From: Syntrophaceae bacterium UBA5744
GTDB taxonomy: Bacteria; Desulfobacterota; Syntrophia; Syntrophales; UBA2192
Assembly: GCA_002419215.1 (NCBI GenBank)
Contig: DIFQ01000089.1
Span: 6,762 to 70,761, forward strand
Direction of reading: 5' to 3'
DNA length: 64,000 nt
Shown: in pieces, positions 1 to 7,640 of the stretch
Layout: each line of letters opens with the position of its first letter
How positions within the stretch are numbered: the stretch's first letter is position 1
Made by a program: the position numbers and the translations under genes
The notes under the pieces: generated by a model
Database searches by the model: none
Told to the model about the DNA's origin: nothing
The model's input: the letters and a program-made list of their open reading frames with translations, nothing else

Positions 1-66
1 GAATATCCCTTCGTTGCGAGCCTCGTCGGCGCCGAGATCATCGGCGTTGATGATGAGCCTCTTCAC
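1..66 (-). CDS. YdjC/ChbG-family carbohydrate deacetylase, N-terminus only
   Basis: Only the first 22 codons are inside the window; the gene runs off the left edge. The start is a GTG whose bases overlap the stop of the upstream ATP-grasp/methyltransferase gene (GTGA, 4-nt overlap), so the two are probably translationally coupled. The residues include INADDLG followed by EARNEGI, the opening metal-binding signature of the YdjC/ChbG/HpnK polysaccharide-deacetylase-like fold, where the paired Asp residues bind a divalent metal. Family members deacetylate N-acetylated sugars or hopanoid sugar headgroups. The substrate cannot be judged from this fragment. Confidence 0.75.
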   Translation of the reverse strand, partial: MKRLIINADDLGADEARNEGIF

Positions 67-1724
67 GGCTCCCTCACCCCCGCAGCCCGGATGAGGAGAT
101 TCCGAAAGACATATTCCCCTCCGAAGGCCTCGTGGAAGTCGGATATGCCCCTGGAGCGCAACGACGCGAGATAATCGAACAGCCCCTCGTCCAGTTCATT
201 GTACTCGCGCGGCGTGAACGGCCGCGGTGTGTCGCCCAGGACATCGACCCTGGCGAAACGCTCCCGGAGCCTCCGCATCAGCTCGGGGATGTTGGCAATC
301 GTGATGGCCACCATCCAGAGCCTGCCTCTCTCCGGGTCGAGACGGGCCGGGGCCCCATCCACGACGGCCAGCAGATGCCTTGCCCCGTCGGCTCCCCCGT
401 ACCGCGGCCCGAAGGGCCTTTTCCCGGGCGTCTGGGGCGGCGTTGCGATGATCACATCGAACCGCTCGCCGGCTTTCACGGCCTCATACCAGGAGCCGGC
501 CCGTGCCTCGATGCGATCCGACAACCCGTTGATGGCCGCGTTTCCGATCGCGGCATCGAGGGCCTTGCCGTCGAGATCGACCGCTACGACATGCCCTGCG
601 CCCAGCTTCGCCGCGGCAATCGCCAGCAGCCCCGTGCCGCAGCCCAGTTCGAGGACCCGCTCTCCGGGACGGACGTCAAGGAGGCGGGCCAGCTCCACCG
701 TCGATGGCGGCGGCGCGTGAACGCCCGGCGGGATCTGCAGGCTCATGGCTCCCGTCTGCAGCGTGACAATCGTATCCTGCGCCTCCTTTGCCGATGCGGG
801 GGGTCGTCGTTTCGCCGCCCGGGCGAGGATCCGTTCCAGCAGGGACGGGAAATCCATGCCTGCCCAGCGGGCCGAATGAGTCAACGCCTCCTCGGGCTCC
901 ATGCTCGGCGTCACGTTGGCCTCCATGAAAAAAAAGGTCCCCCCGGGAGACAGGCGCACGTCGAAGCGGGCATAATCGCGCAGCCCCAGCGCCCGAAAGG
1001 CGGCAAGAGAAAGAGCCTCCAGTTCCCGAAGCTCACCCGGCGCCAGCTCGGCCTTTGCGGTATCCCGGCTTCCCGGTTCGACGTCCTGGAGCTTGAAATC
1101 CTCCGTGAGCACGCCACAGGGCCCGTCGCCCGTCTTCCACTCCAGCGGCGGGAGGACCTCGAGCCCGCCGGGTCCGTCGACAACGGAGACGGCGAACTCA
1201 CGGCCCTGGATGAATGTCTCCACCAGAATGGGCTGAGCGAGTCGCAAGAGGAGATCAGCCAGGCGCACTGCCGCTTCGGCACCGTCCCGGGCAAGGACGA
1301 GCCCGCGGCTCATGTGTTCGAAGGCCGGTTTGAGGATGCAGGGTGGGGCAAGCCAGTCCGGCAGGGGCTCGGTTGGCGAGACGGCCAGGATTCCCGGCGG
1401 CGTCGGTATCCCGGCAGCCGCGAGGCGGGTCTTTGCCGCGGCCTTGTCGTCGGCGAGGGCACAGGCCCGCGCATCGGAGCCGACGACGATGATCCCGTGG
1501 GACTCGAGAAGGGCTCGCACGAGGGACCGGAAGCGGCCCCGCCCCCGATAGGTATCCGTGTGGTCGATCACGAGATCGCACCGGAGGGCCAGCTCCGACA
1601 TGCGGAGCTCGATCTCTTCCGAATCCACCAGGAGGTACTCATGGCCGAGGGAGGAAAGGCCCCCCACGATGGCTTCGGCACAGCGGCAGGGGGAACTCGC
1701 CGTATGGATGATGCCCACGCGCAT
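63..1724 (-). CDS. ATP-grasp (D-Ala-D-Ala ligase-like) / class I methyltransferase fusion
   Basis: A 553-residue two-domain protein. Residues ~1-300 look like a D-alanine-D-alanine ligase-type ATP-grasp enzyme: an N-terminal Rossmann-like subdomain, a Lys in ILKPA (~132), VETFIQGREF (~168-177) and the metal-binding FFFMEANVTPSM near 265. Residues ~335-553 are a SAM-dependent methyltransferase with motif I VLELGCGTGLL (~357) and a motif IV-like ATPP (~437), similar to the HemK/PrmA group. Family knowledge suggests ligation of an amino or carboxyl substrate coupled to methylation; the substrate is unknown. It overlaps the downstream deacetylase start by 4 nt. The fusion is read directly from one uninterrupted frame; no frameshift is seen. 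Confidence 0.75.
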   Translation of the reverse strand: MRVGIIHTASSPCRCAEAIVGGLSSLGHEYLLVDSEEIELRMSELALRCDLVIDHTDTYRGRGRFRSLVRALLESHGIIVVGSDARACALADDKAAAKTRLAAAGIPTPPGILAVSPTEPLPDWLAPPCILKPAFEHMSRGLVLARDGAEAAVRLADLLLRLAQPILVETFIQGREFAVSVVDGPGGLEVLPPLEWKTGDGPCGVLTEDFKLQDVEPGSRDTAKAELAPGELRELEALSLAAFRALGLRDYARFDVRLSPGGTFFFMEANVTPSMEPEEALTHSARWAGMDFPSLLERILARAAKRRPPASAKEAQDTIVTLQTGAMSLQIPPGVHAPPPSTVELARLLDVRPGERVLELGCGTGLLAIAAAKLGAGHVVAVDLDGKALDAAIGNAAINGLSDRIEARAGSWYEAVKAGERFDVIIATPPQTPGKRPFGPRYGGADGARHLLAVVDGAPARLDPERGRLWMVAITIANIPELMRRLRERFARVDVLGDTPRPFTPREYNELDEGLFDYLASLRSRGISDFHEAFGGEYVFRNLLIRAAGVREP

Positions 1725-1800
1725 GGAAACACTCTCATTTCAACGCTAATGAAGGTTTTCAAGGTAGACGATGCTTGTTCGGATGTCAATGGCACAAAGA

Positions 1801-1907
1801 GGGGTATCGGGTATCGGGTTTAGGGTATCGGGAAGGAAGAAGATTTCATCTATAAAAATCTTTCGTCCCTTCAGCCCCTATACCCTAGACCCGTGACCCT
1901 AGACCCT
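1801..1907. repeat. 107-bp dispersed heptad-arm element, copy 1
   Basis: The left arm is built of 7-nt units of the type GGGTATC and the right arm of the complementary type (ATACCCT, GACCCGT). They flank a conserved core (GGAAGGAAGAAGATT, then TATAAA). Nearly the same sequence recurs at 3481-3588, and inverted at 16882-16987. The arms can pair, so the transcript could fold as a long hairpin. Confidence 0.85.
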
Positions 1908-1936
1908 TTTATTGGCACGAATCTTTCATATATAAT
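1908..1936 (+). promoter_or_regulatory. candidate promoter of the cNMP-binding protein gene
   Basis: A perfect TATAAT lies at 1931-1936, about 70 nt before the chosen start, but the -35 at 17-nt spacing (TTTATT) is poor. Overlapping it is TGGCACG (1913-1919), a perfect sigma-54 -24 box, but its -12 element reads TTTCA, without the usual GC. Either sigma factor is possible; the call is weak. Confidence 0.3.
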
Positions 1937-2004
1937 TAATCCAAGTTAAATTTATCATGGAATGACAGCCATTTATGGTTCCATTCCCAGGCTGGAGAGG
2001 CGGC

Positions 2005-2520
2005 ATGCAGGCAATTCAAGGTAACGGCGAGATCATCAAGGCGCTCCGGAAGATCCCGAAGCTTCAGGCCTTCGACAAGAAGGATCTCCGCAAAATCCTC
2101 AGTTGCAGCCAGATCCTTAAATACGAGCCCGGAGAAGCGATCATACGGGAGGAAGAACCGGACCAGCGGATCCATTTCATCGTTTCGGGCAAAGTCCGGG
2201 TTACCCGCAACGGGGTAGAGATGAAGCAGCTCTGCCGCACGGGTGATGTCTTCGGCGAGATGCGCCTCCTGTCCGTTTCCACCCGATCCTCCTCGGTCGA
2301 GGCCGTCGACGAGACGGTCTGTCTGGCCACGGACGTCTCCGCCATGGAAAAACTCCGGAAGGAAGACCGTGTGGCCTTTGCGGCCATCTACTACATGGTC
2401 ATGGCGGAGGTACTCGCCCGCCGCCTCAAGGAGACGAGCGACGAACTGACACGGGTCCGGGGCGAGCTCCAGCGGCTCAAATCCTCCACCGGCCTTCACG
2501 ATATCGTCGGATCGGCCTGA
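2005..2520 (+). CDS. cyclic-nucleotide-binding (Crp/cap-like) domain protein
   Basis: 171 residues from the ATG at 2005, chosen because GGAGAGG (1994-2000) lies just upstream; an in-frame ATG at 1975 would add ten residues and lacks such a site. One cNMP-binding beta-roll fills most of the protein: PGEAIIREEEPDQRIHFIVS, then GDVFGEMRLLS, which resembles the phosphate-binding cassette, followed by a C-terminal helix. There is no helix-turn-helix domain, so it is a stand-alone sensor or adaptor and not a Crp-type regulator. It is monocistronic, between repeat-filled gaps. The ligand is unknown. The cassette lacks an obvious full RxxA signature, so cAMP binding is not certain. Confidence 0.75.
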   Translation: MQAIQGNGEIIKALRKIPKLQAFDKKDLRKILSCSQILKYEPGEAIIREEEPDQRIHFIVSGKVRVTRNGVEMKQLCRTGDVFGEMRLLSVSTRSSSVEAVDETVCLATDVSAMEKLRKEDRVAFAAIYYMVMAEVLARRLKETSDELTRVRGELQRLKSSTGLHDIVGSA

Positions 2521-2570
2521 ACGAGGGCTTCAGGAATCAGGATTCGGGCTTCCGGACGATGGCAAGAATA

Positions 2571-2650
2571 ATCCCCCTTTCCTCCCCCTTTCATAAAGGG
2601 GGATAGAGGGGGATTTTCTTTCCTGAAGCCCGATGCCCGAAGCCTGGAAC
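2571..2650. repeat. C/G-rich hairpin repeat with octad tail, copy A
   Basis: A stem of the type ATCCCCCTTTcctCCCCCTTT pairs with AAAGGGGG...AGGGGGATTTT (2571-2618). It is followed by an 8-nt-period tail (GAAGCCCG, ATGCCCGA, AGCCTG). The same hairpin and tail occur at 7552-7640, and the hairpin at 12475-12524. It probably ends transcription of the gene at 2005-2520. Confidence 0.8.
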
Positions 2651-2771
2651 CCGCGCGAAGCGCGATAATCGGGTTTGTATTCACTTTGATTCTCTGGTAA
2701 AAGGGGGAGCTTCCGGGACGGGTGCGACGACCGGAGACCGCAACCCCCACAGCCGGACAGGCCGAGAAACT

Positions 2772-3476
2772 ATGAACCGCCATTACATCCTCAGCGCACT
2801 CGTTCTGATCGCCTTCTTCGCCGCCGGTACCTGGCTTTTCTTTCACTACGACCTTCACGTCTTTTTCTCCGACCGCGAACGGGCGGTCGAGATGATCACT
2901 TCTTACGACCCATACGACGAGATCATCTTTATAGCCCTGCAGATCCTGCAGGTCGTCTTCGCTCCGATCCCCGGCGAGGCGAGCGGCTTCATCGGCGGTT
3001 TTCTCTACGGCCCACTGCTGGGAACCGTTTACTCGACAATCGGGCTCACGATCGGGTCCTGGACTGCATTTCTTCTCGCCCACATCTTCGGGCTGCCCCT
3101 GGTGGAGCGAATCGTCAGTCCGGAGACTCTTCGCAAATACGACTACGTCCTGGAACACAAAGGGGTCTTTATCGCCTTCTTCCTTTTTCTGATCCCGGGC
3201 ATCCCAAAGGACTTCCTCTGCTACATCCTGGGCCTGTCCCACATGCGTCTCTGGACCTTCCTCATCATTTCCACCGTTGGGCGGCTCTTCGGCACCATCA
3301 TGCTCTCCTCTTTTGGAAGCTTTGCTCGAAACAACCAGTTCATCCCCCTCATCGCCCTGCTCGTCATCACGGGGCTGTTCCTGATCGTCGCCTATTTCTA
3401 CCGGGAAAAGTGGCTGGAAAAGCTGAAGGAACGAGCAACGAAATACAATGGCGGCCCCCCGGTGTCGGGAGCATAA
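2772..3476 (+). CDS. TVP38/TMEM64 (VTT-domain) inner-membrane protein
   Basis: 234 residues with about six hydrophobic segments. The central region GEASGFIGGFLYGPLLG followed by GLTIGSWTAF is the hallmark of the SNARE-associated/VTT (DedA-like) family, and GIPKDFLCYILGLS fits the second conserved re-entrant segment. Family members are implicated in lipid scrambling or membrane homeostasis; the exact role is not established. It is a single gene with repeat elements on both sides. The upstream ribosome-binding site is weak, but the hydrophobic N-terminus starts immediately after Met, which supports this start. Confidence 0.85.
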   Translation: MNRHYILSALVLIAFFAAGTWLFFHYDLHVFFSDRERAVEMITSYDPYDEIIFIALQILQVVFAPIPGEASGFIGGFLYGPLLGTVYSTIGLTIGSWTAFLLAHIFGLPLVERIVSPETLRKYDYVLEHKGVFIAFFLFLIPGIPKDFLCYILGLSHMRLWTFLIISTVGRLFGTIMLSSFGSFARNNQFIPLIALLVITGLFLIVAYFYREKWLEKLKERATKYNGGPPVSGA

Positions 3477-3480
3477 AAGC

Positions 3481-3588
3481 GGGGTATCGGGTATCGGGAC
3501 TCGGGTATCGGGAAGGAAGAAGATTCGTTTATAAAATACTCTTTAGTACCTTCAGCCCCTATACCCGAGACCCGAGACCCTAGACCCT
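3481..3588. repeat. 107-bp dispersed heptad-arm element, copy 2
   Basis: Nearly identical to the copy at 1801-1907, including the GGAAGGAAGAAGATT core and the CTTCAGCCCCTATACCC right arm. It lies between the convergent genes ending at 3476 and 3587 and touches the stop of the latter, so it could act as a bidirectional terminator. Confidence 0.85.
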
Positions 3589-4249
3589 ATCTGTATTGCG
3601 TAAAGCTGAACGGATCGGACACTTTTCGGAGGGTTTCATCAATCTCGCTGTAGCTTGCAAGGTAGTATTCCATCATCTTCCCGGGCGGGACCGCCTTCTG
3701 GAGCTCCTCCATGATCTGGGTCGAAGGCTCGGCCAGGACGAGCTTGATGGTCTTCGCGCTGTTTTCCAGGACGATGATCTTGCGTTCCATGGCGTAACGC
3801 TCGCCGAGAACTTTCTGGAGCTGGGGATCGGGCCGGTAATCCTTCATGGACAGGATGGGCATGTTGAAGTGTTTCGACAAGGCCGTCAGGTATCCCCGGC
3901 TGTTGATGTAGCCGATCTCGATGAGAAGAAGCCCCAGGGGTCTCGTGTGGCCCCACTTCTCCTTGATCTTCTTCTGTTTTGACAGGGCCTCCTCGAGCTG
4001 CTCGCGGGTGATCAGTTTCTGTTCGACCAAAATCTCCCCGATCGTCTTGCGCTTGTTGTAATAGTATAGGGCGCGGTTGATTTTTTCCTGGGGAACGCCG
4101 ATCTCGAAGAGAATCTCGCCGAGGTACTTGCCGGGCTGCTCGGCCTTGATCTCCAACGCCTGGTCCAGCTGTTCCTGCCGGATAATCCCTTTCTCAACGA
4201 GGATCTGTCCCAGGGTCTTCTCGCCTCCCGGCCTTGACTTGATCTCCAT
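3587..4249 (-). CDS. four-repeat MshEN/GspE-N-like protein, candidate c-di-GMP binder
   Basis: 220 residues from ATG 4249, preferred over GTG 4261 because AGGGA sits 5 nt before it. The sequence contains four units resembling the 24-residue MshEN motif (xLGxxL-N10-L-N3-L-N2-Q): TLGQILVEKG, YLGEILFEIG (one residue short), TIGEILVEQK (the best, ending SKQ) and PLGLLLIEIG. A second small domain of the GspE N-terminal type follows (AMERKIIVLE to LVLAEPSTQI). The ATPase domain normally found with such modules in GspE/PilB/MshE is absent. In MshE these motifs bind c-di-GMP; here the Arg of the motif is replaced in each unit, so binding is unproven. A strong sigma-54 promoter lies upstream (4320-4335), suggesting membership of the motility regulon. 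Confidence 0.75.
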   Translation of the reverse strand: MEIKSRPGGEKTLGQILVEKGIIRQEQLDQALEIKAEQPGKYLGEILFEIGVPQEKINRALYYYNKRKTIGEILVEQKLITREQLEEALSKQKKIKEKWGHTRPLGLLLIEIGYINSRGYLTALSKHFNMPILSMKDYRPDPQLQKVLGERYAMERKIIVLENSAKTIKLVLAEPSTQIMEELQKAVPPGKMMEYYLASYSEIDETLRKVSDPFSFTQYR

Positions 4250-4319
4250 CCGTTCCCTCACTTAATCGTTTTTCGCACCGCCCTGGGATGCGCGAGCGGA
4301 CCGCGCCGAATTATGGTTG

Positions 4320-4335
4320 AGCAATAACCGTGCCA
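4320..4335 (-). promoter_or_regulatory. sigma-54 promoter of the MshEN-repeat gene
   Basis: On the minus strand it reads TGGCACGGTTATTGCT: a perfect -24 TGGCACG, a 4-nt spacer and a -12 TTGCT, with the invariant GG-N10-GC spacing. It lies about 70 nt upstream of the start at 4249. Confidence 0.8.
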
Positions 4336-4515
4336 CGCCTGAAGTGACCGCTTGCTTGACTTGAGGCATCCCGTGTGAGAATATTCGTGACGGACTATTG
4401 CTGTGCGGGAGAAGGACACAAACACATCGTGGAACACAAATAGAGCCTTTCATGTGAAGTCGACAGATGGCAGTCAACGTCAAAGGTCAGTTGGCGGTCT
4501 GCTTCTTCTCCTTTA

Positions 4516-4556
4516 CCCTGTACCCTGTACCCGATACCCTATACCCCGGACCCTGA
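4516..4556. repeat. heptad repeat array (CCCTGTA/CCCGATA type)
   Basis: About six degenerate 7-nt units in a row immediately before the MFS gene. The 89-codon open frame that spans it on the plus strand is repeat-derived and was not accepted as a gene. Confidence 0.75.
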
Positions 4557-4566
4557 GTAAACCGTT

Positions 4567-5739
4567 TTGTCAGCGAACAAATTCAACCTCAAAGTCCTGC
4601 TTCTTCTTTCCTCGGGCCATCTCGTCACAGACCTCTACCAGGGGGCTTTGCCGGTCATCCTGCCCTTCCTGAAGGCAAAGCTCATGCTGTCCTACACGGC
4701 GACGGGCGTCATCCTCCTGGTGGGCACCCTTACGTCCTCGGTGATCCAGCCTCTCTTCGGCTACCTCTCGGACCGCAAGGAAAAACCGGTGCTCCTGCCC
4801 CTGGGGTGCCTCTGCGCAGGCCTTGGTTTTTCGATGCTCGCCTTTTCGACGAGCTTCGCCCTTGTGGTGCCGCTTGTCATCCTGAGCGGACTGGGGATTG
4901 CCTCTTACCATCCCGAGGGGTTCCGAACGGCCCATTTCTTTACGGGTGAAAAGAAAGTCACGGGGATGTCCATCTTCTCCGTCGGGGGAAACCTGGGCTT
5001 TGCCATCGGCCCGCTTCTGGCCCTTTTTGTGGTTCAGACTTTCGGCTTTGACCGCCTTCCCGTCATGATCGCCCCCGCGGTGATCTTCGTTGCGGTTATC
5101 CTCACGTTCTGGCGCGCCATCGCCCTCCCCCGTTCCGGGGAGCAAATGACGGCGGCCGGAAAGGGCGCGGGAGCAGAAGCGGCACATTGGTTCTCGCTGT
5201 TTATGCTCATTGCGATCGTGGTCATGCGTTCCTGGATCCAGGTCGGCCTCTTGACGTACATCCCCTTCTACTTCATCGACTACCTGAAGGGCGATGCGCT
5301 TCAGGCGGGATTTCTCGTCTCCACATTCCTTGCCGGGGGAGCGATCGGGACGCTTGCCGGGGCGCCTCTTGCCGACCGGTGGGGGCACAAACGCTACCTG
5401 GTCCTGTCGATGCTTTTGTCCTCGCTTCTGATGCCGATGTTTTTCGTCACCGAGGGTCTCCTTCTCTTCGTGGTCCTCGGCCTCCTGGGGATGATCCTCA
5501 TCTCCACCTTCTCGGTGACCATCGTCATGGCACAGCACCTGATCCCGCAGGGACTGGGTGTCGCCTCGGGGCTCATGGCAGGTTTTGCCATCGGCACCGG
5601 GGGGATCTGCGTTACGCTGCTGGGAGTGATCGCTGATTATTTCGGCGTCCCCGCAGCCCTGCAGTCGATCATGGCACTCCCCGTCATCGGCTTCCTGCTC
5701 ACGCTGTGCCTGCGTTACCATGAACAGAAGGGAAGTTAG
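4567..5739 (+). CDS. MFS exporter, fosmidomycin-resistance (Fsr) type
   Basis: 390 residues, twelve predicted membrane helices in two halves. Helix 1 with HLVTDLYQGALPVILPF, the loop FGYLSDRKEKP (MFS motif A) and ASYHPEGFRTAHF match the Fsr subgroup of drug:proton antiporters. The second half has its own motif A, APLADRWGHKRY. The start is TTG at 4567; an in-frame TAA at 4558 rules out anything further upstream, and the next Met is inside helix 2. It exports small hydrophilic compounds by homology; the natural substrate is unknown. The stop codon lies inside an octad repeat array. Confidence 0.85.
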   Translation: MSANKFNLKVLLLLSSGHLVTDLYQGALPVILPFLKAKLMLSYTATGVILLVGTLTSSVIQPLFGYLSDRKEKPVLLPLGCLCAGLGFSMLAFSTSFALVVPLVILSGLGIASYHPEGFRTAHFFTGEKKVTGMSIFSVGGNLGFAIGPLLALFVVQTFGFDRLPVMIAPAVIFVAVILTFWRAIALPRSGEQMTAAGKGAGAEAAHWFSLFMLIAIVVMRSWIQVGLLTYIPFYFIDYLKGDALQAGFLVSTFLAGGAIGTLAGAPLADRWGHKRYLVLSMLLSSLLMPMFFVTEGLLLFVVLGLLGMILISTFSVTIVMAQHLIPQGLGVASGLMAGFAIGTGGICVTLLGVIADYFGVPAALQSIMALPVIGFLLTLCLRYHEQKGS

Positions 5740-5862
5740 GAAGACAGGAAGCGCGGAAGATCGGAAAATACAAAAAAAGGATCGGAAGACAGTCTTTCCG
5801 ATCCTTGCCAAGTCATTTCTTTTTCCGAGCTTCTTAACTTCCGAGCTTCCTAACTTCGCAGA
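5728..5862. repeat. octad repeat arms around a terminator hairpin
   Basis: The left arm has ~8-nt units (GGAAGTTA, GGAAGACA, GGAAGCGC) and the right arm has complementary units (CGAGCTTC, TTAACTTC, CGAGCTTCC). Between them is a hairpin with stem AAGGATCGGAA (5777-5787) / TTCCGATCCTT (5796-5806). It separates the convergent MFS and CPBP genes and overlaps the MFS stop codon. Confidence 0.8.
5777..5806. terminator. bidirectional hairpin between the MFS and CPBP genes
   Basis: An 11-bp stem with a ~7-nt loop. A-rich sequence (CAAAAAAAGG) lies on its left, giving a U-tract for minus-strand transcripts; the plus-strand side lacks a clean U-run. The genes converge here. Confidence 0.6.
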
Positions 5863-5876
5863 TGCTTATCTGCGAC

Positions 5877-6494
5877 TTACTGGACAGGTATCACCACGAA
5901 GATCATCACGTCCCACACGGCATGGGAAATGAGGCCCGGCCAGACCGACCGGTAGCGCAGATACATGGCGCCCCAGAAAAACCCGCAGATCAGGGAGGCC
6001 ATGAAGAGCATGAAGTTGAATCCGAAGACGTGGATGGCGGCATAGACGATCGAGGCGATGATGGTTCCGCCCATCCTCCCATAGCGCCCATAGAGACGCT
6101 CCTGAACGAACCCGCGCCAGAAGATCTCTTCGGCGGGCCCCACCCAGAAAAGCAGCAAAAGCCCGATGGCAACGGGCGAGGCCTGTGCCCGCGTGCTGTA
6201 GATGCCGGCAATCTCCGGTCTGGCGAAATGGAACCATTGCGTCGAGAGGGCGTTGCCGACCCAGAAGATCGCGTAGAGCACAATGGCCGACGCAAGCCCG
6301 ATGGCGACGTGGGCGGGTTTGAAGCCATAGATCTCGCGGAGCCGCTCTTTCTGGAGCCAGAGGCCCGAGCCTGCCAGGACGGCCGTTGCCATCGCCATGA
6401 CGAGCCAGAAATTCAGGCGGGGGGCCGTCCACGGCGAAAACAGGACGAACCAGAAAAGAGTTGCCAGGACACAGAGCCAGCTGACCGCGGTCAT
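5877..6494 (-). CDS. CPBP-family intramembrane metalloprotease (CAAX/Abi)
   Basis: 205 residues from ATG 6494, which overlaps the MenA stop as ATGA; the longer open frame further upstream runs through menA and is not coding. There are several membrane helices. The three CPBP signatures are present in order: EEIFWR (EExxxR), an AAIH segment (FxxxH-like) and SHAVWD (HxxxD/N). These Glu and His residues form the metal site in Rce1-type proteases. The bacterial substrate is unknown. Coupling to menA suggests only co-transcription; a role in prenyl metabolism is not shown. Confidence 0.85.
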   Translation of the reverse strand: MTAVSWLCVLATLFWFVLFSPWTAPRLNFWLVMAMATAVLAGSGLWLQKERLREIYGFKPAHVAIGLASAIVLYAIFWVGNALSTQWFHFARPEIAGIYSTRAQASPVAIGLLLLFWVGPAEEIFWRGFVQERLYGRYGRMGGTIIASIVYAAIHVFGFNFMLFMASLICGFFWGAMYLRYRSVWPGLISHAVWDVMIFVVIPVQ

Positions 6495-7429
6495 TTCAGG
6501 AAAGTCCCGACGAGGATGGCAATCCCGAAGAGCGCGCAGAACGCCAGGTGCAGCTGGGCCGACATGACATCCCCCATGGCGATGGATTCCGGCTTTCCGG
6601 GCACACTGGCCAGAACGGCCTTCACGTTGCGCAGCGCCAGCGGCAGGGTGATCCCCACGGCGAGTGCCAGGGGCGTGACGAGCTTCGCCAGGACCATGAC
6701 GAGGACAACGAGGTAGGCGCCGGCGACGAGGCCCACGTAGATGGCCTTGGCGGCCGGCACGCCCAGCACCATGGCCATGGTCTTGATGTTGGCGCGGGTA
6801 TCGTCGGAGATGTCCCGCAGGTTGTTGGCGTGAAGGATCGCCGCCACGAGGCATCCCACGGGAAGCGACGCATAGAGAACCGTCAGGCTGAATCCGCCCG
6901 TCAGGGCAAGGTAGGAACCGATGACCATCAGCGGCCCCATGAGGATGAAGACCAGGAGGTCACCCAGGGCCACGTACTTGTAGGCTACGGGACCGCCCGT
7001 GTAGAACCATCCTCCGAGCAGCCCGATGACGCCCAGGATGAAAATGGGCCACCCGCGAACCGCAACCAGCAGCAGGCCCAGGGAGAATCCGATGGCAAAG
7101 AGTATGACGCCCGCCGCGAGAAGCTGCTTCGGGGTCAGGAGCCCCTCGACGAGGACCCGGCTGCCGCCGTACGTCTCGTCCCGGTCCACGCCCCTGCGGT
7201 AGTCGAAATAATCGCTCACCATGTTCGTCCCGATGTGAAACAGAAGCGAGCAGGCGACGATGAGGGGAAAGAGCGGCCATGAAACCGGCCCTTCTGCGGC
7301 GGCGGCCAGCACGGCGCCGATGACCACGGGCAGGACGGATGCCGTGAGGGAAAAAGGCCGGGTCGCCTGGAACCAGACACCCAGATGATTTCGTTTCGGA
7401 TCTACGGCCGATGTATCTCTTGTCCCCAT
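6491..7429 (-). CDS. menA: 1,4-dihydroxy-2-naphthoate polyprenyltransferase (menaquinone synthesis)
   Basis: 312 residues, about eight to nine membrane helices, UbiA superfamily. The first Asp-rich motif NMVSDYFDYRRGVD and the following DETYGGSRVLVEGLL are typical of MenA and bind the prenyl diphosphate with magnesium. The second Asp motif is NNLRDISDDTRAN. MenA attaches the polyprenyl tail to DHNA, giving demethylmenaquinone for the respiratory chain. Its stop overlaps the start of the CPBP gene. No other men gene is in the window. A UbiA enzyme with another acceptor is possible but less likely. Confidence 0.9.
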   Translation of the reverse strand: MGTRDTSAVDPKRNHLGVWFQATRPFSLTASVLPVVIGAVLAAAAEGPVSWPLFPLIVACSLLFHIGTNMVSDYFDYRRGVDRDETYGGSRVLVEGLLTPKQLLAAGVILFAIGFSLGLLLVAVRGWPIFILGVIGLLGGWFYTGGPVAYKYVALGDLLVFILMGPLMVIGSYLALTGGFSLTVLYASLPVGCLVAAILHANNLRDISDDTRANIKTMAMVLGVPAAKAIYVGLVAGAYLVVLVMVLAKLVTPLALAVGITLPLALRNVKAVLASVPGKPESIAMGDVMSAQLHLAFCALFGIAILVGTFLK

Positions 7430-7473
7430 TTCTCCATCCTCGATCGCATAGGGTTCAACTCCCGGAAGGAATT

Positions 7474-7501
7474 TTTATCCATACCCGACAGGTCAAGTCA
7501 A
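7474..7501 (-). promoter_or_regulatory. candidate sigma-70-type promoter of menA
   Basis: On the minus strand TTGACT (7496-7501) and GATAAA (7474-7479) are separated by 16 nt, about 45 nt before the menA start. The match is moderate. Confidence 0.3.
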
Positions 7502-7511
7502 GCCCAAAAAT

Positions 7512-7640
7512 ACAGGGTTCAGGGTGCAGGGGACAGGGTCCAGGGCCAAGAAAAATCCCCCTTTCCTCCCCCTTTGCAAAAGGGGGAATGAGGGGGATTT
7601 TCTTTCCCGAAGCCCGATGCCTGAAGCCTGAAGCCTGTCT
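7512..7640. repeat. heptad array plus C/G hairpin with octad tail, copy B
   Basis: 7512-7550 is a 7-nt-period array (CAGGGTG, CAGGGGA, CAGGGTC). 7552-7603 is the C/G hairpin also seen at 2571 and 12475. 7604-7640 repeats the 8-nt tail (GAAGCCCG, ATGCCTGA, AGCCTGA). The composite fills the gap between menA and rubrerythrin. Confidence 0.8.

Noticed and set aside
132..1823. 563-codon plus-strand open frame over the ATP-grasp/methyltransferase gene
   Set aside because: It is a shadow frame: Arg/Gly/His/Gln-rich with no domain, while the minus frame has full ligase and methyltransferase motifs.
4403..4672. 89-codon plus-strand frame upstream of the MFS gene
   Set aside because: It runs through a heptad repeat array and the TTG start region of the MFS gene and has no family features.
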